Shown in pieces: positions 10,818 through 24,700 of a DNA stretch of 64,000 nucleotides. This DNA is from Chrysomallon squamiferum (taxonomy: Eukaryota > Mollusca > Gastropoda > Neomphalida > Peltospiridae), in NCBI GenBank assembly GCA_012295275.1, contig CM022670.1:19783698-19847697 (forward strand). The letters run 5' to 3'. The translations under genes were made by a program, and so were the position numbers. Below the pieces are notes generated by a model, which saw only the letters and a program-made list of their open reading frames with translations, was not told the DNA's origin and searched no databases. Position 1 is the first letter of the stretch; each line of letters opens with the position of its first letter.

Positions 10818-13800
10818 ATGAAATGTCTGTTAGTTCTTTTGGGTCTTGTTGTATGTACAACAGGTAATTTAGGCTATATTAATCAGTTACACTTTGAATT
10901 AATTAAAGATAAAACATTAATTCTGTGACATCTTAGCTGGAAATACCTCTGAGTATCCAACATATTTAATTGTAATGAATGTTAATGTTCAGAGTCTTTA
11001 TCAACAAAGAAAACAAACATAGAACTACAGTATACAGAGCTGTGAAGATATATTAATAGTCACTGAAAGATAAGATACAATTATTTTTTTATAAAGTGAA
11101 GTAAAAAATATATATATCTATATATATTCATTATATGTATTAATATTGGTTGGTAATGAATATTTCAAAGTTAACATTTAATTTGTAATTATGCTTTAAT
11201 GAACACACACACACACATTGTTTAAAGGCATCTACAACCAGGATAGAATTCGTCTAGAAGATCTCAAAGTTCTTACATTGTATAGTGACCGTGTGACCAC
11301 TGGCCGAAGATCAAGTCCAGTACCACAGGTAAAGTTGAGTGTGTAAATATATATGTATACATAAAAAACCCACCAACATATATGCAGGTTATAACTGTAA
11401 TATGGATCTGTTCTCTTCTTTTACCAGAATGAAATACTTTTTTTTGCTCATAACTATTGCTGTATGAATTTCTCTCATTCAAACTAAATCAAAAAGAAAA
11501 AATCATTCAAACTAAAATTAAATACATTTTTCCCTTCTGAGCTAATGTAACTTGAATTTTTTTTCTTTCAGTTGAAATGTGTAGGAGGAAGTGCTCAGAA
11601 TGCTTACAGACCACTCACTGTGCAATGCTATAACAGAGGAAATGATGGCTATTCTACACAGGTTAATTTTATAGTAAATCTTTATACCCTGATATTTTCT
11701 AATAAAAATTATTTAAACCATTTTATTATTTTTAATTTTTTTTATATATTTTTTTTAAAATATGTACTTGTAGTAGTACTGTTACCCTGTGTATATATAA
11801 ATACTTTTTAAAATAATTCTGAGAAACTTTTGTACATCAGCATTTGCAATAAAATGTATGACATTTTATAATTTATACATGTTTGTACAAAGCAGAAACC
11901 AAAAAGTAGGGTGCAGAGAATTTATTTTAAATTATATATTCCATTCAAAAACTATTAATATGTATCAACTGGAATCATTTCAAATTTTTTATATTTCAGA
12001 TAATTTCAGAAGTTTTTATGTGTAAAGCTTGGGTGTTATCTATATGTTTCTCTATGTTTTTATTTCAGTGGGAGTGCAAAACTGATATGGACAATGACTA
12101 CCGTTTTGGTAAAGTGGAAGTGACATGTGAAGGTTACGACTACCCAGAGGACCCATATATACTGAGAGGATCATGTGGAGTAAGTCAAGAGTTATTTCCC
12201 TTATGTGCTAGATCTCTAACGATTTATTTTTAATTAATTTTTATAAATTTTTTATTTTTTTTATCTTCTTAACTAAATTCATGAGTATTATTTTTAAAAT
12301 TACTGAGACCATTCAGTCTGAATGTTTAAATTTATATTTGTGACATATTAAACAATAGTGATTCTATAATTCTTTTTTTTAAATTTTCTTTTTTCCTTCA
12401 TTTCTTCACTACTATTTTTATACATCATTTTACTTCCACATTTCTTGTTTTTATATGCAGATTCGTGTGTTTTCCTTTATACATATTAATAAAATATGTT
12501 TTATTTATGTGTTACATGAGTCTGAATATACAGATATAAACTCATCCATTAATTTATTGTTTTTATAAAAATTATTTGATCAGTTGGAATACACTCTTGA
12601 GTATACCAAGGAAGGTTACCATCGACAACAGAGTGGTTACCAAGGCAACAAGCATCATGGGTACCATCAAGATAAAAAAAATTACCAGAATTACTATCCT
12701 TCAGATCATCACAGGTAGAATTTGTTACAGAATATTAAGTAATTATCTGTGTTACAGCAATATTAGAATCTGGTGAAAGTTTAAAATGGTATTATATTAT
12801 GGAGTTATTATAATTTATATATATAGTTGATGCAGAGGTATGTATAAGTAGTTTTTATATTCTAATTTCTGTGTTACCTTAAATGAAAAATTATTGACTG
12901 ACCTTTTTCTTTTGTACAGAACATTAAAGATAAAGGAAATAAGAATTGTTTATTAAAAAAAGCACATTTTGTTTCATTTACTGATAATGTAGCTGTTTGT
13001 AATTGTTTATTAATAATATTATAATACTGTATTTGTTTCTATTTATAAAAACTGTTTTATTTTATTTTTTTATTTTTTTGTTTCTGTAATAATTGTGAGA
13101 AAAAAACATGTTTTATATTTTAAAGTAAATTAAATTTATTTTAGTTTTAAATAAGCTAAGTTCAAATTTGAAACTAAACTACATTTTCATTTTAAAATAA
13201 ACTAATTTTTAATTCAGCATTTCTGCTTTCAGCAATTTTGGAACATTGGTGATGCTTGGAATTGTTGGAGTGGTTATTTATGTCATCTATAAGACATGTC
13301 TGGCTAATAACCAGACACCTGATGGTGATGCCCCACCACCATACTCAGAGCATGACCATTTCAGACAGAGACCAGGAGCCCCACCCCCACCTGGGTTCAA
13401 ACCAGACTTCACTTCAGGAACATATTCACAAGGTTAGTTTTTTATTTATTTTATATATCATCTTTTAATCTTTCTAACTGCATAAGTTAAATATATTATT
13501 TGCACTTGTATTGATTTTCTCATTTTAATTAACATTGTTAATGCTATTCAAACACATATACCATTCAAAAGTCTTGTACTAAAAATATGTTTAATCTCAA
13601 TCTAACACTAATAACCTTTTTTTATCAATCATTTAAGAGCAGCAGGATCTAATTTTAAATATTTTATATACTTTCCCATTCCAAATACCATGCTTATATC
13701 TGTCATTACCTCTAATATCTCACATTAAGAAGGTATCACAGTAAGTAAATATTCCTTTTCTTAGGTGCAAATGCCCCTCCTCCACCAGGGTTCAAACCAG

Positions 13801-15534
13801 ACTTTATCCCAGGGACACAAACAGCAGGAGACCAAGGTTGGTCTATCGCTAACTAACAAATACCTTTTTTTCTTTATTCTTTATTTATTTTTATTTATTT
13901 TTTTACATTATGTTGATATAATTCCTAAGAAAAGTTAAATGCTGTGGTTTCAACATTAGAGATTGGTAGGTCTGAAACTCATTGATCAGGAGGTGAAGAT
14001 CAGTCCAAGGATAACTAAGTCACACAAATAATATTGTTGTTAATCCTTAATCTTTAAAATTTCAGTTTAAGTTTTTTTAAATACAGTATTAATTAGCATA
14101 ACCATAAAATTCCTCTGCATCATATGTTAAGAGTGTTAGATCTGAGACGTAATTATCAGTAGGTCATGATCAGTCCCTGAATAAAAATCTACATCAGACA
14201 AACTACATTGCTTCATTTAAGTTGAAAGCTCATCTTTATGAATACATCACAGTGTTATGTTAACAAATATTAAATATCCTCATTGTTTTTAAAAATTAAG
14301 TCTAAACATCAGGTCAAATTCACTCCATTGATACACAGGTCATTCCAGTGTATTTTAGTTAAAATCTAAATTGCATGAATGTAATACTTAACCTTAATCA
14401 TTTTTCATGTGATATGACTACAAATGCTAGGACAGTCCAATAATAGTTGTGGATCACAGGCGTCTGCACAGCTTAAAAATGACAAGCTTGCTAATTCTTG
14501 GAGAAACATTGCTGGCGCAGAAACACAAGGAAACAGAACGCTTGATGATGTTCATGGCAGCATGCCCTACTAATTTTAAATATCTCCATAAAGATTATCT
14601 GTTGTCTTGACAATGAATTTTTTAAATATGTTTGTTTTATTTGTTTTTAAAATTATTTAACTTTTTTTTTGACATTATTAGACAAATCCAATTCACATTA
14701 TGAAGTATCTCATTAAAGAAATCAATTTTTTTTAAATTACAGTTATAATCACCACAAAATATGCAATAATTTTGACAAATAATTCTGTCTGGAGTTAATT
14801 AAAAGTTTTTCATTAATACAAAAATTATAATGAAATTATTCAATTTTATTTAGTAAATTTAATTTAAAAAATTTCATAAAATTACATCAGGAACTGATGA
14901 ATGAAATTCATTCATATATATATATATATATAAAATAAAGATCTGATTCATTACAGTTGCACATCAATAAACTGAAAATGGTCACATATAAAAAAACAAA
15001 ACAACATATTAAGAAATAACAGACATGATTTATCATGTGGAGAATTCTTTTCATACAAACTAAATTTTATTTCCTGTCCAGCATTTAGTATTTATTACTT
15101 CAAAGAGGCCTGCACACATTAAAAACAAGTAGTCCATTATCACTGAATGCTTGTTTTTTGTGGGATTTTATTTAATGACAATTTAGTTTTATTTCACAAA
15201 ACTAAATAACTCATTTCTGTGGATCTTCTTTTCAGGAGCATGGTCATCTTCATCTACCGGAGCTTCTGCAGGGATGGGGACAGCACCTGCTGCAGGTGGG
15301 TTTTGGACAGGGGCTGCAACTGGGGGCATCTTAGGCTATCTGTTTGGTCGAAACAACTCAGGATACAGAACTGGTTATGATCACAGAACCTATCATGAAA
15401 CTCCTTCATCTGGCAGGTCTTGGTTTTCTGGAAGCTCTGGTAGCACATGGGGCAGCAGTGGTAGCAGTGGCTTTGGTGGTGGCAGCAGTGGAACAAGAAC
15501 TGCATCAGGATTTGGAGGGACAAAAAGAAGATAA
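10818..15534 (+). CDS. SARAF: Store-operated calcium entry-associated regulatory factor (SARAF/TMEM66), 349 aa
   Basis: Eight coding exons: 10818-10863, 11228-11328, 11572-11661, 12069-12179, 12584-12714, 13233-13432, 13765-13836, 15236-15534; 1050 bp, all junctions in frame. SARAF is an ER membrane protein that restrains STIM1-ORAI calcium entry after store refilling. Order of parts: signal peptide (1-16); luminal domain with the family blocks DLKVLTLYSDRVTTGRRSSP, LKCVGG, WECKTDMD, YRFGKVEVTCEGYD and YILRGSCG; a His/Gln/Tyr-rich linker (about 125-159) ahead of the membrane; one transmembrane helix (about 162-182, LVMLGIVGVVIYVIY); then a cytosolic proline/serine/glycine-rich tail. The tail has a PPPY motif (194-197), two copies of PPPPGFKPDF (210-219, 231-240), the family block GFWTG.ATGGILGYLFG, and ends in TASGFGGTKRR, as human SARAF ends in TASGYGGTRRR. 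Length is close to human (339 aa). Confidence 0.96.
13960..14180 (+). repeat. Diverged direct repeat pair in SARAF intron 7
   Basis: Two segments of about 50 bp, near 13962-14012 and 14137-14187, share GTTAG/GGTAG, TCTGA, an ATTATCAG/ATTGATCAG block, then AGGT and GATCAGTCC in the same order. They look like relics of one dispersed repeat, perhaps the same family that contributes the larger repeat at 14771 and 15733. The match was seen by eye and is imperfect. Confidence 0.35.
14771..14916 (+). repeat. Direct repeat, copy 1 (SARAF intron 7)
   Basis: About 145 bp that recurs at 15733-15886. Shared strings include GAGTTAATTAAAAG, TTTCA.TAATACAA, AAAATTACATCAGGAACTGA and TTCATTCA, all in the same order and orientation. 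The two copies bracket the last coding exon of SARAF. Confidence 0.75.
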
Positions 15535-18500
15535 ACATTTTTGAGGATGCTAATGAATATTAATCTACATTAATAGTTATGTTGTCAATTTGCATTGATG
15601 CTTATTTATGTTAATGTTGATTAATTTTAATTGGGTGTTTGTTAATGAATATTAATGTTATTTAATATCATTATCAGACATTAATGCCATTGTGTATTTG
15701 AATGTGGTTGTACAGTTGGTTTTACAAATGTTTTCAAATCATTAATTCTATCTTGAGTTAATTAAAAGTGTTTCAATAATACAAGAATTAATCTAAAATG
15801 AAATAATTCGATAATTTTAAGTAAATGTTTTATTTTTTATAAAATTACATCAGGAACTGATGAATAAAAGGAAAATTCATTCAGATACACATATTTTTCA
15901 CTGTATTTCACACAAACTATAAATTTTCATCAATAATGGATTTTAACAATCCAGTTTTGAAAATTTATTAAAATTTTATGTGTGCATGTGATGGTGGGAT
16001 ACATACTAAATACAGAAAGTACAAGTAGACTAAATATTCAGTCTCAACCCATATCAGATAAGCAAGTATAATTATTAATCTTCTGTTTTGTTTTTAATTT
16101 TGTTTATAAGACATAACATAAATATAAAAGAATAAATGGGCAGGTAGTACTTCTCTCATTGTTTTTGGCACAGATTGGTAGCTACAAGTAAATAGAAAAA
16201 CTATTGAAAATCTATAAAAAATGCATTTAGGCCTTTTATTCCTACAATCAAGGTACAAATTTATTCTGCAGGTGATGGCTTTTGAAAATGTTTTCTATTA
16301 TCTTTTGTGATTATAGTGTGCTCTTTGCCTCTTTTTTGTCCTGTGAAAGGATTGATATTTTTTGATTAAATGTCTTACAAGTTTATTCCACAAAAATAGA
16401 GTGAAATACTCAATGGGTTATTAATTATTTGTCTGATTGATTGTCAGAGAAAAAAATTATATGTTGAGCACATGCCTACATGTATTTGTTGTTTCTGTTG
16501 TTGTTATTATTATAATAGAACTATTAAAATTATATTATTAGTATATTGTTACCAGCTGTTTAAGTATTACAGAACATCTTCCTTGCATCAGTAAATTTAA
16601 TTGTATATTTTTAATAAAAGTAATCAAATTAAATACTTTGTTAGTACCACTGGAATAATCCTAACAGATTATACTTTATAATTATATACATATGTTTTAA
16701 TTTTCTGTTTTGTTTGCAGTATTAATAGTTATGTTTTTTAGTATGTATTAAGCTGCAAATTTAATTTAAAAATATTTACATTATTGTTTTTAGTTTTTAG
16801 TTTTTCTCTTAAGTTGTTGTTTACCAGACATTTAATGAAAGTACTAGTGTCAGATATCTGAAAGATACAACAGCAAAATTATTGATGGGTGTGGTGTTAT
16901 AATCCTTCTGAAAACTTAATGTTTTGCTTCAATGTCCCAATACATATTTTTATTTTTAATTAATGGTACATATGTAATTAATGCTAATTTTCTGAGATTA
17001 ATACTCATGATTATCCATTTCTTAAATATGTTCTGAAAATATTAAAAATTATTCATTGCTTTTGTCTTTTTTTCTGTCAGAGTTAATAGGTTAAGTGGTT
17101 ATGGTAGTTTCAGTTCAGCAAATCCAAATTATAACATCTTGTTTCTTCTAAAAGCTGGTATTCTGTGACTGGTTTATCAAAAGCTGAGGTTTATGTCGTC
17201 TTATTTATGCAATGATGCTTGTGAAAGATGCCAAGCTACTCCAGATGTGTAACCCAAAAGTGACAGAAACAGATTTCTTATCAAATAATCATAAACATAA
17301 AACTAGTTAAAATGTTAAGTATTCATTTGTTCTGAAGAAAACCCCCCAAAAAAACAACCTTGGGTACTAGCATGTGAATGATATGTATTTGGAATAAAAG
17401 TCTTTGATTAAAAAACAAAAACTCTTGGACTGTCATTAGTACAATTCACACCTTAACATTTAAGAATGTATATGTTTAAAAGAAAAAATAATCTCAATTC
17501 TGAAGATGGATATTAATTTGTAAATAAAACTTTATTACTATCACATAAAGAGAGTTGAAGAATTTTTTACTTTCAAAATCCAGGTGTAAACACATGGATT
17601 TCAGAAAATGTTTGTTACTAAATTTTATCTTATGACAATAAGCCAAAATTTACTACTATTTTTAAGATAGTTGTTGATTTTTTCATTGGAATTTGTGGAA
17701 TTTTTACTAATATAGATTTTGTTCCCTGGGCAAAATATGAACATAGGAAGATTTTAACTGAAGAACATTGGTCTGGATGTACTAAACAACACATATTTTG
17801 GTATTCACAGTTTTAATCTGATATTAACAAAAATACAACAGTAATGGAACTATGGCCCAGCAACACATTTTTAAAATATAGGCAAAACATGTTTCAGATT
17901 TTATACAACAGTATTTACCTAAAAATACAAAGTCCACATTCATAAACATTATGACACCAACATTTTTATTTATACTGTCCACAATCAAAGAACGTTTTAT
18001 GAAACTAATATAAACACAAAAACTTTTGTCTTTAAATGACAGTCTACCTTCACACAAATAATCATTTATAAACACACACCCATTTATGTTTACTGTAAAT
18101 TTTTATTTAATCACGCAAACACACATTTACATTTACTATTGACATTAATTTACAAATAAGTGTCACAGAAATTTCACTTTTTTTTATTTGTACATACCGG
18201 TGTAATAAACTGGCAATATAACAATATTTTAACGATAAAAAATTCAGTTAAAGAAGAAGACATTTTTGTCAGTAAGAACAAGGAACTTTCCAGTGTAAAA
18301 ATCTGGATATTTACAGCTCAAGTTTATTTTCATTAATTATTTCTTGTATGTAAAGTAATGTATCTAAATGTTTTATTCACATACAAAAATTCATAAATAA
18401 GCTTTTCATTAACTAAGGGAGAAACCATTTGAAATTTTTCTGATAAAACTGAATAAATGTCTATTATAAATCAGATGAGAATTTTCCATATTAGATCTAA

Positions 18501-19150
18501 ACTAAAAAATCTGAACTGTATTGAAAAAGTGATGACCAAAGGCTGCACTGACTACTTGTTCTAAATAACTGTGGCTAACAGAAGTGACCACTGTATCTTA
18601 CCAGTGTTGGCAAACAGAAAGCACTGACCAATGCACTTACAGAAGTGACCATAGGACCAGCAGAAGCGACAACCTTAAGATTTTTAGAAGTTGTGACTAA
18701 ATCACTTAATCAGAGCAAACCAAAAAAAATTAAAACAGTAGAACCAATAAGCATCCTAGGCCTTTGGAAAAGATGTTGGTTGGTTGATTTTAGTTTTTGT
18801 TGTTGCTGTTTTTCATGTTACTACATTAACCACAAAAATTAAAAATTAAAAAAGAAACTGATGAAAATGAGGCTATCACATTAAACAAATTTTCTATTAT
18901 TTCCCTAAATTCCAATTACCAGAATTTGACCAATAAACAAGTTTTGTTTAAGCATTGTAAGAGAGTTTGTTGTTTATTTTTTATACATAAAACTGCTTGT
19001 GATAAAAAATAATATGTTGTTCATTTTCTACCACAATGCATAAAAGTAAAGAAATGAATGTCAATTAACTGTACAACATATCACAAGAAATTCCACTCTG
19101 GGATGTCTGGAATACATTTTCTTTGTACAAAGTCATGGTGAGGATGAATA
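15535..19150. other. Convergent intergenic region between SARAF and RNF220
   Basis: About 3.6 kb between the two stop codons. It should contain both 3' untranslated regions. AATAAA strings on the plus strand occur near 15863, 16134, 16612 and 17391; the one at 17391 (GGAATAAAAG) is in a fairly non-repetitive context. TTTATT strings near 18970 would be minus-strand signals for RNF220. No third gene is supported; open frames at 17824-18075 and 18645-18842 lack recognisable features. Confidence 0.5.
15733..15886 (+). repeat. Direct repeat, copy 2 (SARAF 3' untranslated region)
   Basis: Second copy of the 14771-14916 repeat, beginning about 200 bp after the SARAF stop codon and so probably transcribed in its 3' untranslated region. 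It carries a GATGAATAAAAG string that could serve as a polyadenylation signal; whether it is used cannot be told from sequence. Confidence 0.75.
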
Positions 19151-21702
19151 CTATAAATAAATTCTCCTAAGATCTGAAGGTGAAGTTATTGTATTGCATT
19201 GAGGACACAGCTTCTTTGCTCCCTGAAAGATACAAAATTTATAAATAAATAATTTTATAAATTAGTAAAAATTTTAAGCTGAAAAATTAAAAATAATAAA
19301 ACATATTTTAATATGCACTAATGTAAAATGGGAAACATTTAATTAAACTAGGTTTTGTCTTAAATCAGAAAGAGGTTACTGATTTTTTTTTTAAACCTTG
19401 TTCATAATTTTGAACTGAGAATTAAGAAAATATCTATAAATTATTATACAACTTTCCAGAAAGTGGAATAAGCAGCTTTTAATACCTATTATGTAATCCT
19501 GGTTGGAACAAAATACTCTGTAAAGTGGACAGAATCCTACAACATACTGTATGCAGTCTAACAATATATTAACTAAACCATAACATTATTAACTTTAACC
19601 AATAAACAAAGTTCATACCAATGTTCTTAGCCAGCACTCTTCACAATGCACATGCCAGCATCGTATTGAGGTCAGCGCATTCTTATAAGCTTCCTGAAAT
19701 ATAAAATACAAATAGAACACTGCTGCTACTACTGCCCCTACTACTTACTAGTACCACTACTGTTCTGCTGCTGCTGCAGCTATTACTACTATTACCACTA
19801 TTTCTATATGACCACCATTAGCTTTATTACTAATTCAAAAAGAAACAGACAGTGGTAATTCTGGAATTTTTAAACAATTATACAAAAAGGATTTACTGAT
19901 CTTTGCAGGAATTCTAATTATCATTCTTTATACAGACAGAACTGGAAATATATCTTAAAAATTCATAATGAAGCGTTAATCCTAAACTGGGATAAACAAT
20001 TTGTATATTTCACAGATAACACTGGGAAAAAGCAAAAAAAAAAAAATGTCTTGTATGTAAAGTAATGCATCTAAATGTTTTATTCATATACAAAAATCAG
20101 ATTTAGATATAACCATCCTTGAATAGATATTATACAAATGTTTCTATACAGTTTACTAACTGGTATGAGTAAGAATTCATATCAGTCTGTCAGTTATAGA
20201 ATCATTAATAACATAACTTACCATGCAGATTAGACATTTCTGTTTCACATCTTTACCCTCTTCTTTTTCTCTGAGTCTGGCTTTAAGAGCTGAGATCACC
20301 TCTGAGGCAGATCCATGAGGAAGACTGGAAATACACATCATTTTACTTGTTTACTTACAACACAGCAAAATAGCAATTACTAACTATCACCCCTAGACAG
20401 AATTAAAATCACTGAATTTTTTCAAAATGGAATTGAGTTTTAAAATGGAATTGTCAGATACTATTATTGTGTTTGTGTTTGTCTGTATGCATGCATATAT
20501 GTACATGTTTGTATGTATGTATGTGTGTGTATGTATGTTATGTATGTTTTACATACACATTACATATATATATATGCATATGCATGTGTTTGCATGAATA
20601 TATGTATACATGTATATGTATGTGTAAAGGTGAAAATATGTATGTGTTTGTGTGTGTCTGTAACGATTTAGTTGTGTTTTTTTGTCTCCCTCACTTTTTA
20701 TATAACTAAAAAAACAAGAAGAAAAATCCTCACTGATTGTTAAGTATAATTTATTTATTTATTTTTAAATGCTTCTGAACTTACCTGCTGGTTTCTAAAG
20801 AATCACAATTATTTTCTGGTATTGGAACCTTATCTTCATAATGATGAGACCAATCACCTACAAAACATACACCAAATTAGTACAAGTAATAATAGCAATA
20901 AATAATTATAGTAAAAGTAGAATTAACAGTACTAATAATAGCAAATACAACAGCAATAATAATGCAGTAGGTAGTCACTTACCAGAATAACAAAGAATTT
21001 TTTTTTATTTAAATAGACTAACTCAATATTTATTATATAATAGATTTATTATTGACAATATAATTATAGATAACCATTTCAGTCACAAAACACAATGGAT
21101 TTTTTTGTATGTATTAATACATTTCACCAAAAAAGAAAAAGCATGAATCATTTGTGAAAAACACTTTAGCCTATCATTCCTCAGAGATTTTGTCTACCAC
21201 TGAGCTGTAGACAAAGTAAATCCTGAATGTTCAGATATGCTGTTAAAAAAATAAACAAATTAGCAATGCAAACTTATATTAACTTACACAACAGAACAAA
21301 TATATACAAGTCAAATTATTTTCACTACTCTAATTACATTATTCTCACCTTCAGATCCATTATTTCTTGATCTGAAATCAATAATAAACATATGTAATTA
21401 CCTCATATACTAAAAACAATTATATTAAATAATCCATTTCTTAGGAAATACCCAATACCCATTTCTAAAGAAAGTTTAATATTTTTACATAAAATATAAC
21501 TAGATGAAAATAAACACCAAATTATTCCAAGATTTGGCTAAATATATTATTATTTAATGACACATAAAAACAAACAAAGAATCAAAAATAAAAATAAATA
21601 AATAACAATAAAATATATTTAAAACAGTTGTTAAGCAATATTTGTTAAAAGGAATTATCTTTTTAAATAGTGCATTTCAAAATAATAATAATAATAATAA
21701 TA

Positions 21703-21758
<56 letters not shown>

Positions 21759-24700
21759 GTTGGTTTGTTAATTGTTTTGTTTTTTGGGGAGGGTAGGAAT
21801 TGTTTTGTGTTTTTTGTTTGTTGTTTTTTTGATAACCTAGTAATTAAAATTTGACAAAACATAGTTTCTTATTAAATACATCAATTCAACAGATGTATTT
21901 CCAAAGTCTGTCCAAAAAAAAAAAACTTTATTAAAATGTATCTCGTCATAGAGATATTATATATAATATTTTGAGGTTAAATATTTTATATATGCAGTTG
22001 TTGTTATCAACTCACCCTATCACTGCACCTCTCAAAGCCTGCCTCTCGCGGTCTTCTGATGGTTCATCACTAGTTACTGGAACAACATCAGCTTCAGTAT
22101 ATCTTAGATCTAGTTAAGACCTAACACTATTAATCATTCTTTTATTAAAATTACAGTTGTACAACAGAATAAAAATAAATACAAAATAAATTTAAACAAC
22201 TGTCTATGAAATTACTGTGACTGTTTTATTAAAATTATAATAATGCCAAAGAACTAAAATAAAATTAAATTTAAATAAGAACATATAAAAATACTGAAAA
22301 TGTTGGCAATGAAATATTAGTAAAGCCATAAAAAATGCATCATATTAAAAAAAATATACATATATATATTTTTGATATATTTATTATCATTGTTAATTTT
22401 TTTTTCCCAAAAGAGAGATTTTGTTTAATTTCTACATCATAATGAAAGAAATAATATTATGAAACAGAAGAAATCATCTAAATGAACTGAAAAATTAAAA
22501 CAACAGTATCAGAGGTGAAGATATTAATAAACACACTTTATCTCTAACTTGCACTTTTGTGGATATAAAATGATTTTAAAATTAATTTCAATTAATTCAA
22601 ATAAGGATACTGAGGACCTCCATACATCTCTGTGTCATCTCCATCTACATTTAGATCATCTTCCTCATCTGTCATCTTCCTAACTGTCTGGAATCCTGAT
22701 CCTTTAAAATAAGAACATTAACAGTTAAATGCAATTTTTGAAAAGACTTCCTTATAATTAAAATAGGTTTGTTCATCTTTTTTTTATTATTAGTAGTAGT
22801 AGTAGTAGTGGTAGTAGTGGTAATAGGAATAATATTTCATCTTTATCATGTAAAACAAATAATATCTTGAGAGACAAAATACAGAACAGTAGATCATTTT
22901 AACACTACAAAGATAATTTATCTATATAAGTAGGTTTTTATCATCCACCAAACCAATTTGAAATAATAGTTGGGAGAAAAATAAAGCCCAACACATTATT
23001 TTCCAACAAAAGAAACAAACAAAAATAATAACAAAAAAAGAAACAATAAATGATAAAATTAAACAAGCAATAAACTTTCAGTATTACCTGCAAAGCCCCC
23101 TTCTAACATCGTGGTGGCACGTATACGCGTCTGCCCTGCCCAGGTGTATTCTTCATACTGTTCACCATCCCCCTCCACATCTACCGGTTCATCTTCACAT
23201 TCCCCTCGATGCTGTGTTTAAAAAAAAAAAAATAATAAACCGAAATTAATTAAGAATTATATATTATTGTACCAGATTAATTATCTGTAGATATTTTGGC
23301 AAAAAAAAAAATGAAGGTAAACTCAGTTTTAAATATATTTTTTTTATTAATATTGTCATTTGTCTAGCATGTTAAAAGTGATTTATAAGTGAATTAATTT
23401 AAAATATAGGAACATTCTGAAATAAATATATAAAATTTTGATATTTACATTAATATTTAATTCATTAATTTAAAAAATAAATTATTTGTGTTTCCACTTT
23501 TATTCTACCTTTGAATATAAACACAGTTTATAATGATTATCACAATTTCATATGAAATATCCTAAAATATTTCTATCTATTAATAAAAACATTTGTGTAC
23601 AATTTTTTAATATATAGATATATTTTCAAGGTAGTAAATTAAATAAAACCTGTGTAAACTGGGTTTTCTGTTTTTTTATATAGATATATTTATAAACTAC
23701 TATTTTCAGTACCATAATTAATATATTATAAACATTTTATAAAGATTTGTCTTCTCTTGTTACAAATTAAAATAAATAATACACATTATTTCTTTTGACA
23801 AATCTTTTGTTTATATATTTATTTATTTATTATATTTTATTTTAAAGAAAAATTATCCAATTTACAATATTTGTTATAATTAATAACGTTTTTATTTACT
23901 ATACTGCTTTTTTAAATATTTTAATTAATAAAACCTTTCTCTGTAACATTTTCAAATTTACAGTGTGCTCTTATTAATAAAAATATTTTCAACAAATTCT
24001 TTTTTGCTGTAATATTTGGTTACTTCAGTATGTACATTTTATTTAATCAAAACTGTATCTACAATAAATGTTCAGATTTACTGTAATATAAAGTATTGTG
24101 TGCACCTTTCTGAGACATTCTTCAACATGGTGGTTCAGTTCATCTGAAGACCCAGTCAGTCGGTCATTACAAACTGGACAAGAAGTCTCCTTGTATCCCT
24201 CCTCATTCGGTTTCTTTTTCTTATTTCTACATCTACCTGTCAATAAAACAATTTCTAATTATTTTAGGTGTTAATGTAAATGATTTTGATACTACCTTTG
24301 AATAGAAAAATTTATAATGTGATTCATAACACTTTTATCAAAATAGCTCATCTGTTTTTCAACAAAGAAAACTAATAAAAAGCAAAAATGTAGGAAAAAT
24401 TTAAAATAGAGAACATCAACTGTAATCATGAATTAATCTGTTTTTTGTCAAATGTATAAAAACAAGGAAAGGTATTAGCAATGCTAAAAGCTGTACTACA
24501 TTTATTCTCATTATGTTTTATGTTTATAATGACCAAAAAAAAAAAAAAAAAAGACTTGGCCATAAACAAAAGTAATAAACTAAAAAAAAAAAACATTTTA
24601 TAAAATAAAATAAAAAACAAATAAATAAAGACAAGAAAAAAAAAAAGTGCTTTAAAAGAAAAAGAAAAAATGGTAATAAAAATCAAATAAAATATGTCTG

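Noticed and set aside
15254-15538. 94-codon minus-strand frame rich in Cys, His and Gln
   Set aside because: Antisense shadow of the Gly/Ser-rich last SARAF exon.
20467-20709. Cys/Tyr/Val-rich plus-strand frame
   Set aside because: Translation of a TGTA/TGTG microsatellite in RNF220 intron 11.
21181-21220. Possible functional tRNA gene
   Set aside because: D-arm-like sequence is present but there is no B box, acceptor stem or proper anticodon stem.
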